A DNA stretch of 64,000 bases from Paenibacillus sp. An7 (lineage in GTDB: Bacteria; Bacillota; Bacilli; Paenibacillales; Paenibacillaceae). Below, piece after piece: positions 26,401-33,436 of this stretch. Where the stretch lies: positions 53,605-117,604 of the forward strand of contig NZ_WTWX01000010.1 in NCBI RefSeq assembly GCF_009870785.1. The letters are read 5' to 3'. Position 1 is the first letter of the stretch. Each line of letters opens with the position of its first letter. The position numbers and the translations under genes were made by a program. The notes under the pieces were generated by a model. The model saw nothing but the letters and a program-made list of their open reading frames with translations. It searched no databases and was not told the DNA's origin.

Positions 26401-26655
26401 CACTATGATCGCTGGTGGAATCCTGCCGTAGAGAATCAGGCAACAGACCGTGTATTCCGGATTGGACAGAAGAGAAACGTTCAGGTTCATAAACTGATCT
26501 GCCAAGGTACGCTGGAAGAGCGAATTGATGAACTGATTGAGAGTAAGAAACAGCTGTCTGAGCAGGTTGTAGGTTCAGGTGAAAACTGGCTTACAGAAAT
26601 GTCGGACGATGAACTGAAAGGGCTTGTTACCTTACAGGGAGAAATGTGGATGTAA
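23491..26655 (+). CDS. ywqA: SNF2-family helicase-like ATPase (YwqA type)
   Basis: 1054 residues. The N-terminal half (about 1-560) is a bacterial SNF2-associated region. The ATPase core starts with LRPYQERGFQWL; Walker A is DDMGLGKTIQ (about 588), motif II is DEAQYIKN, motif III MTGTPVENRLSELWSIF. The second RecA domain has FTQYVSMGDIL, FLHGGISKAERD, LRAGGVGLNLT and the arginine-finger block NQATDRVFRIGQ. It is predicted to be a DNA translocase linked to transcription or repair. The SWIM-finger gene follows 30 bases later, as in the ywqA-ywqB pair. Confidence 0.92.
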   Translation: MNQPLYGIWLGDVFFCFSGETSEPRVDAWSHGIRKMKLKGGTYRPFQHAALRLAELRWQTSKVQTSSADPNKKKRMGMGRTLEGLALSPKDAFELLIHWNKEEAAGAGFEAGEEMEYWSKAALFALELLLRGQIAPGVAPVTATGGRRRGNQSAVKGAWHPRLREKEDIERFAILAESIPPIALTATVVYADTEAGSVKEAGAAVLYSFLSQMIHAAVSSEIAAVESSLSKYRVNYRRGYSPLSELWWNSLLTGSRELSVQGTIQEIEELSDAVSEAGESSPPSIENESSGPAAGKLRLGLRLEPSEAGSEWNVSFWAESETESDFRVPIEAIWSHPSQEVDRGTTLYESVQEQMLREFGKACELAPALGSGWNGPPTSVRMNTEMFYDFMAHAVPKLQKSGVTVMMPSRWSKEGKRKTGLKLKMLPHPGRLGSVKRSSTLGMEQLVAFEAEVVLDGIPVSQEELARLAASTFPLVEFRGEWIEIDPKEIRQVLRFMKKNEEGTMALSEWMHLVAEDEEDANWKGLSIFGAESYGMLSFLLEGQVLKGIEPKSVPPSLHGNLRPYQERGFQWLSAMRDLGFGVCLADDMGLGKTIQVITCLLDSKLAAKEIREAERKLEGMVEDEFDTEGPALIVCPTSLLGNWQRELARFAPDFKLYIHHGTQRLHGDRFREQAEEHDIVLTTYHLAGRDGADLASVHWSSVVLDEAQYIKNYRTKQAQSVMKLSAPHRIAMTGTPVENRLSELWSIFQFLNPGYLGTAASFRQRYVTGGEEGAQSLRELHKLVSPFMLRRLKSDPDIRKDLPEKLELKSYCSLTVEQTALYKGVVDQLLTGIEGQTGFTRKGVVLSSLTKLKQICDHPVLLEPNRKEQSGRVELSGKLERLMELTDAIRDNGESALIFTQYVSMGDILVNQLTQRYNEKPFFLHGGISKAERDAMVDRFQKGEGPSIFVLSLRAGGVGLNLTHASHVIHYDRWWNPAVENQATDRVFRIGQKRNVQVHKLICQGTLEERIDELIESKKQLSEQVVGSGENWLTEMSDDELKGLVTLQGEMWM

Positions 26656-26685
26656 GTCAAGGATTTTGATTTAGGAAAGGGTGAG

Positions 26686-27423
26686 GTGAAGGTGAACATC
26701 GAAGTAAAGGAATTTCAGCTGGAGCCTCACGGATGGAAGGCAATCGTATCTAGTAGAGTGAGGGATTCAGAAGATAACGATATGGAATGCAAAGGGCATG
26801 TGAATCCCCTTGATGACATGGAGAAAAGAACGTTGCTTGAGCAGTTAGCAGAGTCTGCATATCTTGTGTACACACTGATGGAAAATAAGCCGTTGACGCC
26901 TGAAGAAGCGGCAATCCTAATTCCCTTCGCTACAGAGATGCAGGTGACCTGCACCTGTGAGAGCGAAGTATGCGAACATGCAGAAGCCGCTAGAATAGCA
27001 GCTGCTTCCTGGGCAGCCCGTGAGCCGCTAGCCCTCTTAAGCCTGCTAGGCATTACACGCACAGCGCTCCTTGACAGTGTATTCGGCTCATGGGCAGCCG
27101 AATCAGAAGGGAAAGCACTGCCTCAGGCAGCGCTGCTGCAGCGACCGGCTGCGCGAGCGGGCGGCAACGTCTCCGCGATTATGGATTACATCGCGGAGAG
27201 TGTCCAAGACAGCGCGCTCCACAAGCCTGGCCAACGGCTGACAGAGGTGGAGCTGCATCTGAAGGCACCCTCCAAAATGGTGCCTCCCCCAAGTCTTGCA
27301 TCGTTGCTGCCTCAGGCACCTACGGATGCTGCGCTGACTCATTTACGAGAACAGCTGTCCAAGCGGGCGACAGAATGGGCACCCCGCTTAGCCCAGACAA
27401 AGTCCGGGAGCAAGACGAAGTAA
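26686..27423 (+). CDS. SWIM zinc-finger protein (YwqB-like partner of the SNF2 ATPase)
   Basis: 245 residues. The SWIM motif CxCx(n)CxH is seen as CTCESEVCEH (about 86-95) after an N-terminal beta-rich half; the C-terminal half is Ala/Pro-rich and low in complexity. SWIM fingers bind DNA or proteins and often accompany SNF2 ATPases. The start is GTG 26686 (or GTG 26692) behind AAAGGGTGAG. It is shorter than the B. subtilis partner I recall. The third quarter (27000-27400) is noticeably GC-rich. Confidence 0.75.
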   Translation: MKVNIEVKEFQLEPHGWKAIVSSRVRDSEDNDMECKGHVNPLDDMEKRTLLEQLAESAYLVYTLMENKPLTPEEAAILIPFATEMQVTCTCESEVCEHAEAARIAAASWAAREPLALLSLLGITRTALLDSVFGSWAAESEGKALPQAALLQRPAARAGGNVSAIMDYIAESVQDSALHKPGQRLTEVELHLKAPSKMVPPPSLASLLPQAPTDAALTHLREQLSKRATEWAPRLAQTKSGSKTK

Positions 27424-27434
27424 ATACGATCATG

Positions 27435-27512
27435 ACAGAGCATAAGAGATCTGAGTCTCATGACAATCCATGTCAGGGGACGTCAGCGTTCTTTTGCTCT
27501 GTTTATTTTTAG
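27435..27512 (+). terminator. Possible terminator of the SNF2-SWIM operon
   Basis: ACAGAGCA/TGCTCTGT arms with a long internal region containing TGACA/TGTCA, followed by TTATTTTT. Confidence 0.45.
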
Positions 27513-27559
27513 TCTACAATAGAGCGTGGACAAGCTATTTGTGGATGGGGGAGTAATCG

Positions 27560-28444
27560 ATGATAACGACGAAGAAGAAAAGACACCACTGGACAATTGC
27601 TCTGCTGTCTACCCTGTTGGTCAGCACCGTTCTACTTACAGGCTGTGAAGTAGGTGGACAAGGTCAGCAGGAAGGACAGAACCTGAATGCTCCGGCGACA
27701 GGTGATACTTCTGAGGAAGTAACCCCAGATGGAACAGATGACAATGTGGACGGTGTAGAAACCGGTAAAGAAGATACAGAAACAGACAGTGTCATGGCTT
27801 TGCGTGCACAAAGTTCACTGCAGAGCAGTATTCAGCAGGAAGGTGACCGAAGTGTTGTAACCAATGCGGAAGCAGTGACGGTCATTGTGAATAAAGAGCG
27901 GAGTCTGCCGGAAGGGTATGAACCGGATGATTTGGTTGAACCGAATGTTCCTTTTTCTTTTGACGGACCTCATGAGAAACGTCATTTGAGAAAAGAAGCT
28001 GCGTCTGCCTTAGAGGAACTGTTTGCAGCAGCAAAAGAAGACGGTATAGAACTTCGAGCTGTGTCTGGGTATCGTTCTTATAGCCGCCAAGTTTCCGTGT
28101 ATAACAGCAGTGTAGAGCGTAACGGTGAAGAATATGCGGCAAGAGTAAGTGCGAAACCAGGTTACAGTGAACATCAGACAGGGCTTGCGATTGATGTATC
28201 CAGTCCAAGTGTCGGCAATGTAATCGAAGAAGTGTTTGGCGACTCAGAAGAAGGCAAATGGCTGGAAGAACATGCGCCCGAATACGGTTTTGTGATTCGG
28301 TATCTCAAAGACCGGGAAGATATTACGGGTTATGTATACGAGCCGTGGCATATCCGTTATGTAGGTAAAGAGTTAGCGCCGGATATCGCAGAGAGCGGTC
28401 TTACCCTGGAAGAGTACTTTGATGAGTCAAATATTAAACTGTAA
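27560..28444 (+). CDS. D-alanyl-D-alanine carboxypeptidase, VanY/M15B family lipoprotein
   Basis: 294 residues; lipobox LLTGC (about 28-32), then an acidic low-complexity linker (about 35-80) and the M15B zinc peptidase domain. Zinc ligands and catalytic residues: YSEHQTGLAIDVSS (His and Asp) and EPWHIRYVG (catalytic Glu and His). SGYRSYSRQ is the substrate-binding Arg region. It trims the terminal D-Ala from peptidoglycan stem peptides. No vanRS or other van genes are nearby, so a housekeeping role is likely. Confidence 0.9.
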   Translation: MITTKKKRHHWTIALLSTLLVSTVLLTGCEVGGQGQQEGQNLNAPATGDTSEEVTPDGTDDNVDGVETGKEDTETDSVMALRAQSSLQSSIQQEGDRSVVTNAEAVTVIVNKERSLPEGYEPDDLVEPNVPFSFDGPHEKRHLRKEAASALEELFAAAKEDGIELRAVSGYRSYSRQVSVYNSSVERNGEEYAARVSAKPGYSEHQTGLAIDVSSPSVGNVIEEVFGDSEEGKWLEEHAPEYGFVIRYLKDREDITGYVYEPWHIRYVGKELAPDIAESGLTLEEYFDESNIKL

Positions 28445-28463
28445 TTTGAACAAGAGATAGAAG

Positions 28464-28490
28464 AAGGCAGCCCAGCGGGGCTGCCTTTTT
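28464..28490 (+). terminator. Intrinsic terminator
   Basis: AAGGCAGCCC/GGGGCTGCCTT hairpin with T5, after the VanY-like gene. Confidence 0.9.
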
Positions 28491-28578
28491 GAATACATGG
28501 ACACACGAGATATCAATGAGTCCCTATTCAGAATGGTTTGTTCAAGTACGATGTTTCAAAAGATAGACGAATACGGGT

Positions 28579-29610
28579 TTATTCAGTTGCTTGTTCTACA
28601 ACCAGTTTCATCGCGTTCGCAATAGGAGGGAGGCTGCGAGTCGTAATGCCGTTATAAACGCCAATTACGTAGTCTTTTTCCTTAAGTGTAGAAGGATCAA
28701 TTGCTTCTCCTTTGGTATCTACTACTTTCGTTTCTGAACTGATGTTAAATACGATACCGCTGGACGGCTCTTCTTCAATACCTTGACCTTTAAGGAGGAT
28801 ACTGCGTTCGCCATTTTCGTTAGTTGTTATTTCACTGATTGCACCTTCAGCAATAACGAGATCCGCTTTTGCTTGTTCGGTTACAGTGATCTTGTATACC
28901 GGTGATTGCGGAGGAAGGCTAAGCGTTGCAAACATCGCGTGTTCAGCTTCAACCTGATCGCCAACTTTGAGATCTTTAAATGCAAGGGCATCCCCGTTTG
29001 CAAGTGCAAACTTCGTATCGTCACTCACATGAAGAATGATTCCTTTCGCACCATTTCCATTGATATGGACGGAAAGTTTACCTTCTTCCGAAGACAACGA
29101 AGTGATAATTCCGCTTGCTTTTGTTACTTCTTCTTCTGATGCATTCGCTTGATCTGTAGTAATTATAATTTGACTCCCTTCTACCGATACGTTGCCGTAC
29201 AGAACCTCGCTGACAAAGTTCAGAGGAACATACTGCGTGTTATTGACTATCTCAGGTGCTTGTCCTAAACGAACAAGCATCTTATTTACATTATAAGCAT
29301 CTTCCCCTGTCATAATGGAAGTCCATTTAATTCCTTTGGTAAGCTCGCTTGCTTTGGTGTCTGGTACCCATTTTACTTCCATTCCAAGTGCTTCTGCTAG
29401 AGAACGTACAGGAATCATGGGTTGTGCAGCAGTTGATACTTGGTAACCATCCTCGATAGCCTGTCCATTCACCGTAATCGTAAATACCTCTTTAAGATTA
29501 CTTGAGATCGGCACTGGAGTGCTCGCATCTGCATATGCGTAGAGGGAACTACCGCCTAGAGCAATAGTTAGGGCTGCCGCAGCTACGCCGGTTTTCATTC
29601 TTTTGTTCAT
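28579..29610 (-). CDS. Secreted stalk-domain protein (copper amine oxidase N-terminal-like)
   Basis: 343 residues with a signal peptide ending YAYADA. A stalk domain (about 35-150) shows PMIPVRSLAEALGMEVKW and QYVPLNFVSEVLYGN. The rest (about 160-340) has two or three beta-rich repeats of the KDLKVGDQVEAEH / DYVIGVYNG kind. GGAGAG nine bases before ATG 29610 sets the start; the ATG at 29655 would add 15 residues before the signal peptide. Function unknown; stalk domains occur in many Paenibacillus surface proteins. Confidence 0.75.
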   Translation of the reverse strand: MNKRMKTGVAAAALTIALGGSSLYAYADASTPVPISSNLKEVFTITVNGQAIEDGYQVSTAAQPMIPVRSLAEALGMEVKWVPDTKASELTKGIKWTSIMTGEDAYNVNKMLVRLGQAPEIVNNTQYVPLNFVSEVLYGNVSVEGSQIIITTDQANASEEEVTKASGIITSLSSEEGKLSVHINGNGAKGIILHVSDDTKFALANGDALAFKDLKVGDQVEAEHAMFATLSLPPQSPVYKITVTEQAKADLVIAEGAISEITTNENGERSILLKGQGIEEEPSSGIVFNISSETKVVDTKGEAIDPSTLKEKDYVIGVYNGITTRSLPPIANAMKLVVEQATE

Positions 29611-29745
29611 GTGTCTTCTCTCCTTTGTTGTTGTTTTGTCATAAGACGATGACATCTTTCAGACGAAAACCACGGGAGTAAGGTTGCACTAGAGTAAAGG
29701 GCTTAGTACGCAAAATCTGGTTTCTGCATTGACCAACGATTAAGC

Positions 29746-30129
29746 TTAAGGTTCAATTTTTACATTAGTAGCATACCAATGCCCATTCTTAAGCTTTAAA
29801 TCCATGGTCAGCGGTTCCTTAAATCCGAAGTCATTCTGATCGTATTCGTGAGTTACAAATACTTTGGCAACAAAAAAGAAATGGAGCGGAACCACGATCC
29901 CTACGTTATGTTTGGAAGAATCATAGGAGAATTCAGCAGTAGTTGCTCCATTTGTAATCGGATTTATTCTATTAAAGACAGACGGATCCATGTATTCTTG
30001 CTCATTACGATCTGCTGCCATAGTTTTTTCCAGAATAATTTTAGTATCCTTCGCAATCCAAAAGCCAAATAGAATGTACAGTAGTGCAAATGAAGCGATA
30101 AAAACCATAATCCACATTTTTTTATTCAT
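29746..30129 (-). CDS. Membrane-anchored protein of unknown function
   Basis: 127 residues: an N-terminal TM helix (about 5-27) followed by an extracellular beta-rich domain (HNVGIVVPLHFFFVAKVFVTHEY, LKNGHWYATNVKIEP). No family recognised. AAGGAGG seven bases before ATG 30129. Runs in the same direction as its neighbours but is separated by gaps of 100 bases or more. Confidence 0.65.
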   Translation of the reverse strand: MNKKMWIMVFIASFALLYILFGFWIAKDTKIILEKTMAADRNEQEYMDPSVFNRINPITNGATTAEFSYDSSKHNVGIVVPLHFFFVAKVFVTHEYDQNDFGFKEPLTMDLKLKNGHWYATNVKIEP

Positions 30130-30249
30130 ATTTTTCCTCCTTAATCATTAGTAGAAATTATAAACTACACTAACTTCCCGATCAAATTATATACTGTTTT
30201 ATAAAAATATGGGTATAAGCACTAATAAACGGACTTGCGAGAAATAGTT

Positions 30250-30313
30250 CAATGTCATAAACAAAGGAATATCACAAACAAAGGAATGTCAGAAGCCAAG
30301 GAACATCAACATA
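30250..30313. repeat. Short imperfect tandem repeats
   Basis: Three or four copies of a 17-18-bp unit resembling CAAACAAAGGAATRTCA, drifting to GCCAAGGAACATCA. They lie in the gap between 30129 and the terminator at 30323. Confidence 0.6.
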
Positions 30314-30322
30314 AATAGGATA

Positions 30323-30365
30323 CAAAAAAAACAAGGATCCCGGGCTTTACAGCCAAGGCTCCTTA
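30323..30365 (-). terminator. Intrinsic terminator
   Basis: On the minus strand AAGGAGCCTTGGC/GCCCGGGATCCTT (imperfect) followed by eight T residues, downstream of the modular secreted protein gene. Confidence 0.75.
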
Positions 30366-30398
30366 CTTATTTTACAGTCATAAAACAATCATAGAACC

Positions 30399-32747
30399 CT
30401 AGGGTTCCCAAACTACCGTGGTATAAGGAAGTGTGTCATAGCTGCTGGCCCAATAATACCCAGGAGCCATAATTCGGCGAGGCTGGAACCCGATCTCTCC
30501 GGAAGGAGCGCTTACCGTTTCGGAAGAGGATTGGAATATCCCATCTGCGGTAGCCTTGGCGGTGACGTATTTTCCAGCCATCTGAGTGAATCTGCCGCTA
30601 ACCGCAGCACGAAGCGGTGTCCCGGTTTCAAGATCCACGACTCGTAAGGTCACGATAGCTTTGTCTCCTGTATATTCAAATGTCTTCTCATTGATAATCA
30701 TCGGTTTCAAAGTGGTAGAGGTCGTTGTCGCAGAAATGGCTTCGCTAGGGTAGCTTTCATTTCCCGAGAGATCGACCGCTGTGATTTTGTAATAATAAGT
30801 GGTATCTGCAAGCAGTCCTTTATCTTTGTAAGATAATCCTTTAGCAGTTCCTGCATAAGTAAGAGGTCCTGTTGCAAAATCAGGTTCAGTGCTCCGGTAG
30901 ATCCGGTAGTCATTCACTGCGGCGTTGTCGAACGCCATACCATAACGCACATCAATCCGTTCGTGATCAAAAGCTGTCGCAGAGAGAGGGCCGCTGACTA
31001 TGCTTGGCGGTTCCAAGTCGGATGGAGGAGCCCACTTCATTCCTTCCGGTCCCCACTTGCTTGGGAAGTCGATGAACGAAGTGTAGTGGTGAATGGCGAT
31101 GCCGCCAAACGCCGGGCTCTCTTGCATAGCCGCATACACTTTATTCAGTTCATCCTCCATAAAGGTTCTGCCTTCCTCATGGAAGCTGATCGTTTCGGGA
31201 TCTCCGCCATCGGCAATATCTTTGGTTTCTACACCGATGATGACGGAGTTTGGCTTACCTATGGATTCAGCGTAGGCAATCTCCCCGAGTGCTTGTTGGA
31301 TAATGCCTGCACTTCCGTCTGCCTGATCACGGTAATTCATAATCGAAATATAATCAGCGGTATCCTGAATGTGTTCAGACAGCCATTTTGTTGATCCCTT
31401 CCACGGAATTGCACTGGCATCAGCGGAACTGTCATACCACCTTGGAATGGCTGCGCCTACGGGGAAAGTAATCCCCGCCGCATGTTTCCGTTCCATCAGT
31501 GCTGCGAGCATATCTAGGTACTGAATCTGGACAGACGGTTTTTCCGTCTTAAAATCAGGCAGAATATACGGCTCGGTATCGAGATTAATGCCATCAAACA
31601 TAGCGGAAGCTTCAGAAGCCAGATTATAGTTCAGTACTTTTTCAAATTCCCGAACTGCTTGGGTACGGTATCTCTCGTAAGCTCCATAGTAGGGTGGTGT
31701 TGTGCCGCCGGCAATTAGTGCCTGAACTTGATACCCATTCGCATGTGCCCAAGTAACAAACTGCTGTACTTTTTCACGGTAGTCTTCCAGCATCGAAGCT
31801 CCATTATAGCGATCAACGCCTAGATAGAGTGTAGTGATGGGACGGTCACTAAAGGTGGTTGTATCAGAGGTGAATCCGGCAAAAGTATCCCAGGAATTCG
31901 GATTCAGTATCAGGTGATAAGATGCCGTTTCCCAAATCCAGATTGCTCGATCTTGAACGGGGAGAGGCTCGGTAGCTCTATACACACTATCCATCACGGT
32001 ACCGGAATCTCCAGAATTCTCAGATTTAGAGGAGGAGTTCCCTTGACCGATGGCTTGTGGATTGGGGGCTAGGTAGGTGGTGAGGCTGTATCCTGTGTTC
32101 CCGTTCTGATCGGTTGCCTTTGCCTCCAGGCTATACTTTTGTTTTTTGTCTAGATGTGCAACTTCCCAAGCATATTTATAGAATCCTTCTGTTTCATTGT
32201 AGGAAGCAGGTTCCCAAGGACCTCCATTAACCCGGAGTTCAACCTGAGTGATTGTATTTTTACCTACTGCAGAAATATGAATGGGAATGGCTCCTTTGTC
32301 ACGAGGCAGGGGAGCATCTGTTTCGCCTGGACTTACAATACGTACTTCGGGTACATTCGCGGCTGGATTATCTACATGGAGATGAATAAAAGGAGACCAA
32401 ATCCCGTATCTCGTTCCGATATCTTTGGATTTAAGCGCAATTTCAATAGTGCCGTCTAATGAGGATGTATCTAATGAATAAGACCATGTTCCATGGTTAT
32501 CAGCATCAGGGTCATCCATATGCACATCATTTACCAATTGACCATTGACCACAATTTCGATGTCAAATACATCGGTGTACGTACCATGAAGTTCTACGAA
32601 TCCTGGGGAAATGTTTTCCCCATCTTGATGGGAATCCAGAGTAACACGAGCAGCAGCTTTTACGGAAAGAGAGGGGAGGAGCATTGTAACGAGGATGAAT
32701 ACCAAACAAAGTAATCCACATTTTCGCAAAAATGAAGTCATGTTCAT
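30399..32747 (-). CDS. Large secreted modular protein: Ig-like, TIM-barrel-like and FnIII domains
   Basis: 782 residues with a signal peptide (about 1-32, ending VKAAA). Two Ig-like domains (about 33-130 and 133-230) are followed by a Ser/Asn linker and a central domain (about 255-590) with the look of a TIM-barrel hydrolase: RAIWIWE, YLGVDRYNG, MFDGINLDTEPY, DYISIMNYRDQADG, IIGVETKD and GGIAIHHY. The DGINLDTEPY strand holds acidic residues in the place of a barrel catalytic site. A FnIII-like domain (about 605-700) and a beta-sandwich tail follow. Probably cell-surface glycan-active, but the family was not recognised. Confidence 0.7.
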   Translation of the reverse strand: MNMTSFLRKCGLLCLVFILVTMLLPSLSVKAAARVTLDSHQDGENISPGFVELHGTYTDVFDIEIVVNGQLVNDVHMDDPDADNHGTWSYSLDTSSLDGTIEIALKSKDIGTRYGIWSPFIHLHVDNPAANVPEVRIVSPGETDAPLPRDKGAIPIHISAVGKNTITQVELRVNGGPWEPASYNETEGFYKYAWEVAHLDKKQKYSLEAKATDQNGNTGYSLTTYLAPNPQAIGQGNSSSKSENSGDSGTVMDSVYRATEPLPVQDRAIWIWETASYHLILNPNSWDTFAGFTSDTTTFSDRPITTLYLGVDRYNGASMLEDYREKVQQFVTWAHANGYQVQALIAGGTTPPYYGAYERYRTQAVREFEKVLNYNLASEASAMFDGINLDTEPYILPDFKTEKPSVQIQYLDMLAALMERKHAAGITFPVGAAIPRWYDSSADASAIPWKGSTKWLSEHIQDTADYISIMNYRDQADGSAGIIQQALGEIAYAESIGKPNSVIIGVETKDIADGGDPETISFHEEGRTFMEDELNKVYAAMQESPAFGGIAIHHYTSFIDFPSKWGPEGMKWAPPSDLEPPSIVSGPLSATAFDHERIDVRYGMAFDNAAVNDYRIYRSTEPDFATGPLTYAGTAKGLSYKDKGLLADTTYYYKITAVDLSGNESYPSEAISATTTSTTLKPMIINEKTFEYTGDKAIVTLRVVDLETGTPLRAAVSGRFTQMAGKYVTAKATADGIFQSSSETVSAPSGEIGFQPRRIMAPGYYWASSYDTLPYTTVVWEP

Positions 32748-32924
32748 CTCACATCCTTGTCAGTATGATGTAAATCTTATTGACGACATCTACTGGATAA
32801 ATTACAAATATGGCGAAGATGCGAATTCAAGTGTCAGCTTAAAGCGGTTACTTTTAATTATTACAAGAAAATAGGGATTAGAACCGACTGGTAGATCTAT
32901 GGCAGGTTATTTTTGCGAAAACGT

Positions 32925-32965
32925 GAAAAAGCCCAGTTCATAATGATGAACCGGACCTCACTAGT
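32925..32965 (-). terminator. Intrinsic terminator
   Basis: On the minus strand CCGGTTCAT/ATGAACTGG around CATT, then GCTTTTT; follows the gene at 32982-33338. Confidence 0.65.
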
Positions 32966-32981
32966 CTTCTAATTTATTTCT

Positions 32982-33338
32982 CTACTTATTAAGGGGGGAA
33001 TCTTCATAACCCGTATCTTTGTAATCCGTATGATCGAGCTTATTCAGCACCTTTTGCTGACGAATGATTTCCTTCGTTTGCTCCGTTCCCGTGTTATAAA
33101 TAAGCTGATACAGTTCTTGAATGCGGTCCGTAAACTGCTCATTTGCATCATCATGATCTGCTGATTTGTAGGGAATCGGTGTGCGCTGAAACGCATATTC
33201 GTCCTCTTTGCTAATCAATGACATCAAATCCTGCATTTGAGCAAGTTTATCTTGAGTCAGCTTTACCTCATAGTCATTCGATTCAAGCGGTTCTTGATGG
33301 ATGAGCTGCTGTGTGATGGAAACGTAATAAGTGTCCAT
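32982..33338 (-). CDS. Small hydrophilic protein of unknown function
   Basis: 118 residues, soluble, charged and mostly helical. A recognisable N-terminus MDTYYVSITQQ, a middle helix with Lys/Gln/Met (LTQDKLAQMQDLMSLISKED) and an acidic tail. No family or motif recognised. AAAGGAG nine bases before ATG 33338 supports translation. Sits alone between two terminator-flanked genes. Confidence 0.6.
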   Translation of the reverse strand: MDTYYVSITQQLIHQEPLESNDYEVKLTQDKLAQMQDLMSLISKEDEYAFQRTPIPYKSADHDDANEQFTDRIQELYQLIYNTGTEQTKEIIRQQKVLNKLDHTDYKDTGYEDSPLNK

Positions 33339-33436
33339 TGGCTCTTTCTCCTTTCCATTTTATATATCCAGATAAAAGACAATTTACCTGTTTTATACAC
33401 TAGTAGGGCAGGGGATGAATCAGCCGCATAGATAGA

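Noticed and set aside
27560-28444. Vancomycin-resistance cluster
   Set aside because: Only a VanY-like carboxypeptidase is present; no ligase, dehydrogenase, dipeptidase or two-component genes adjoin it.
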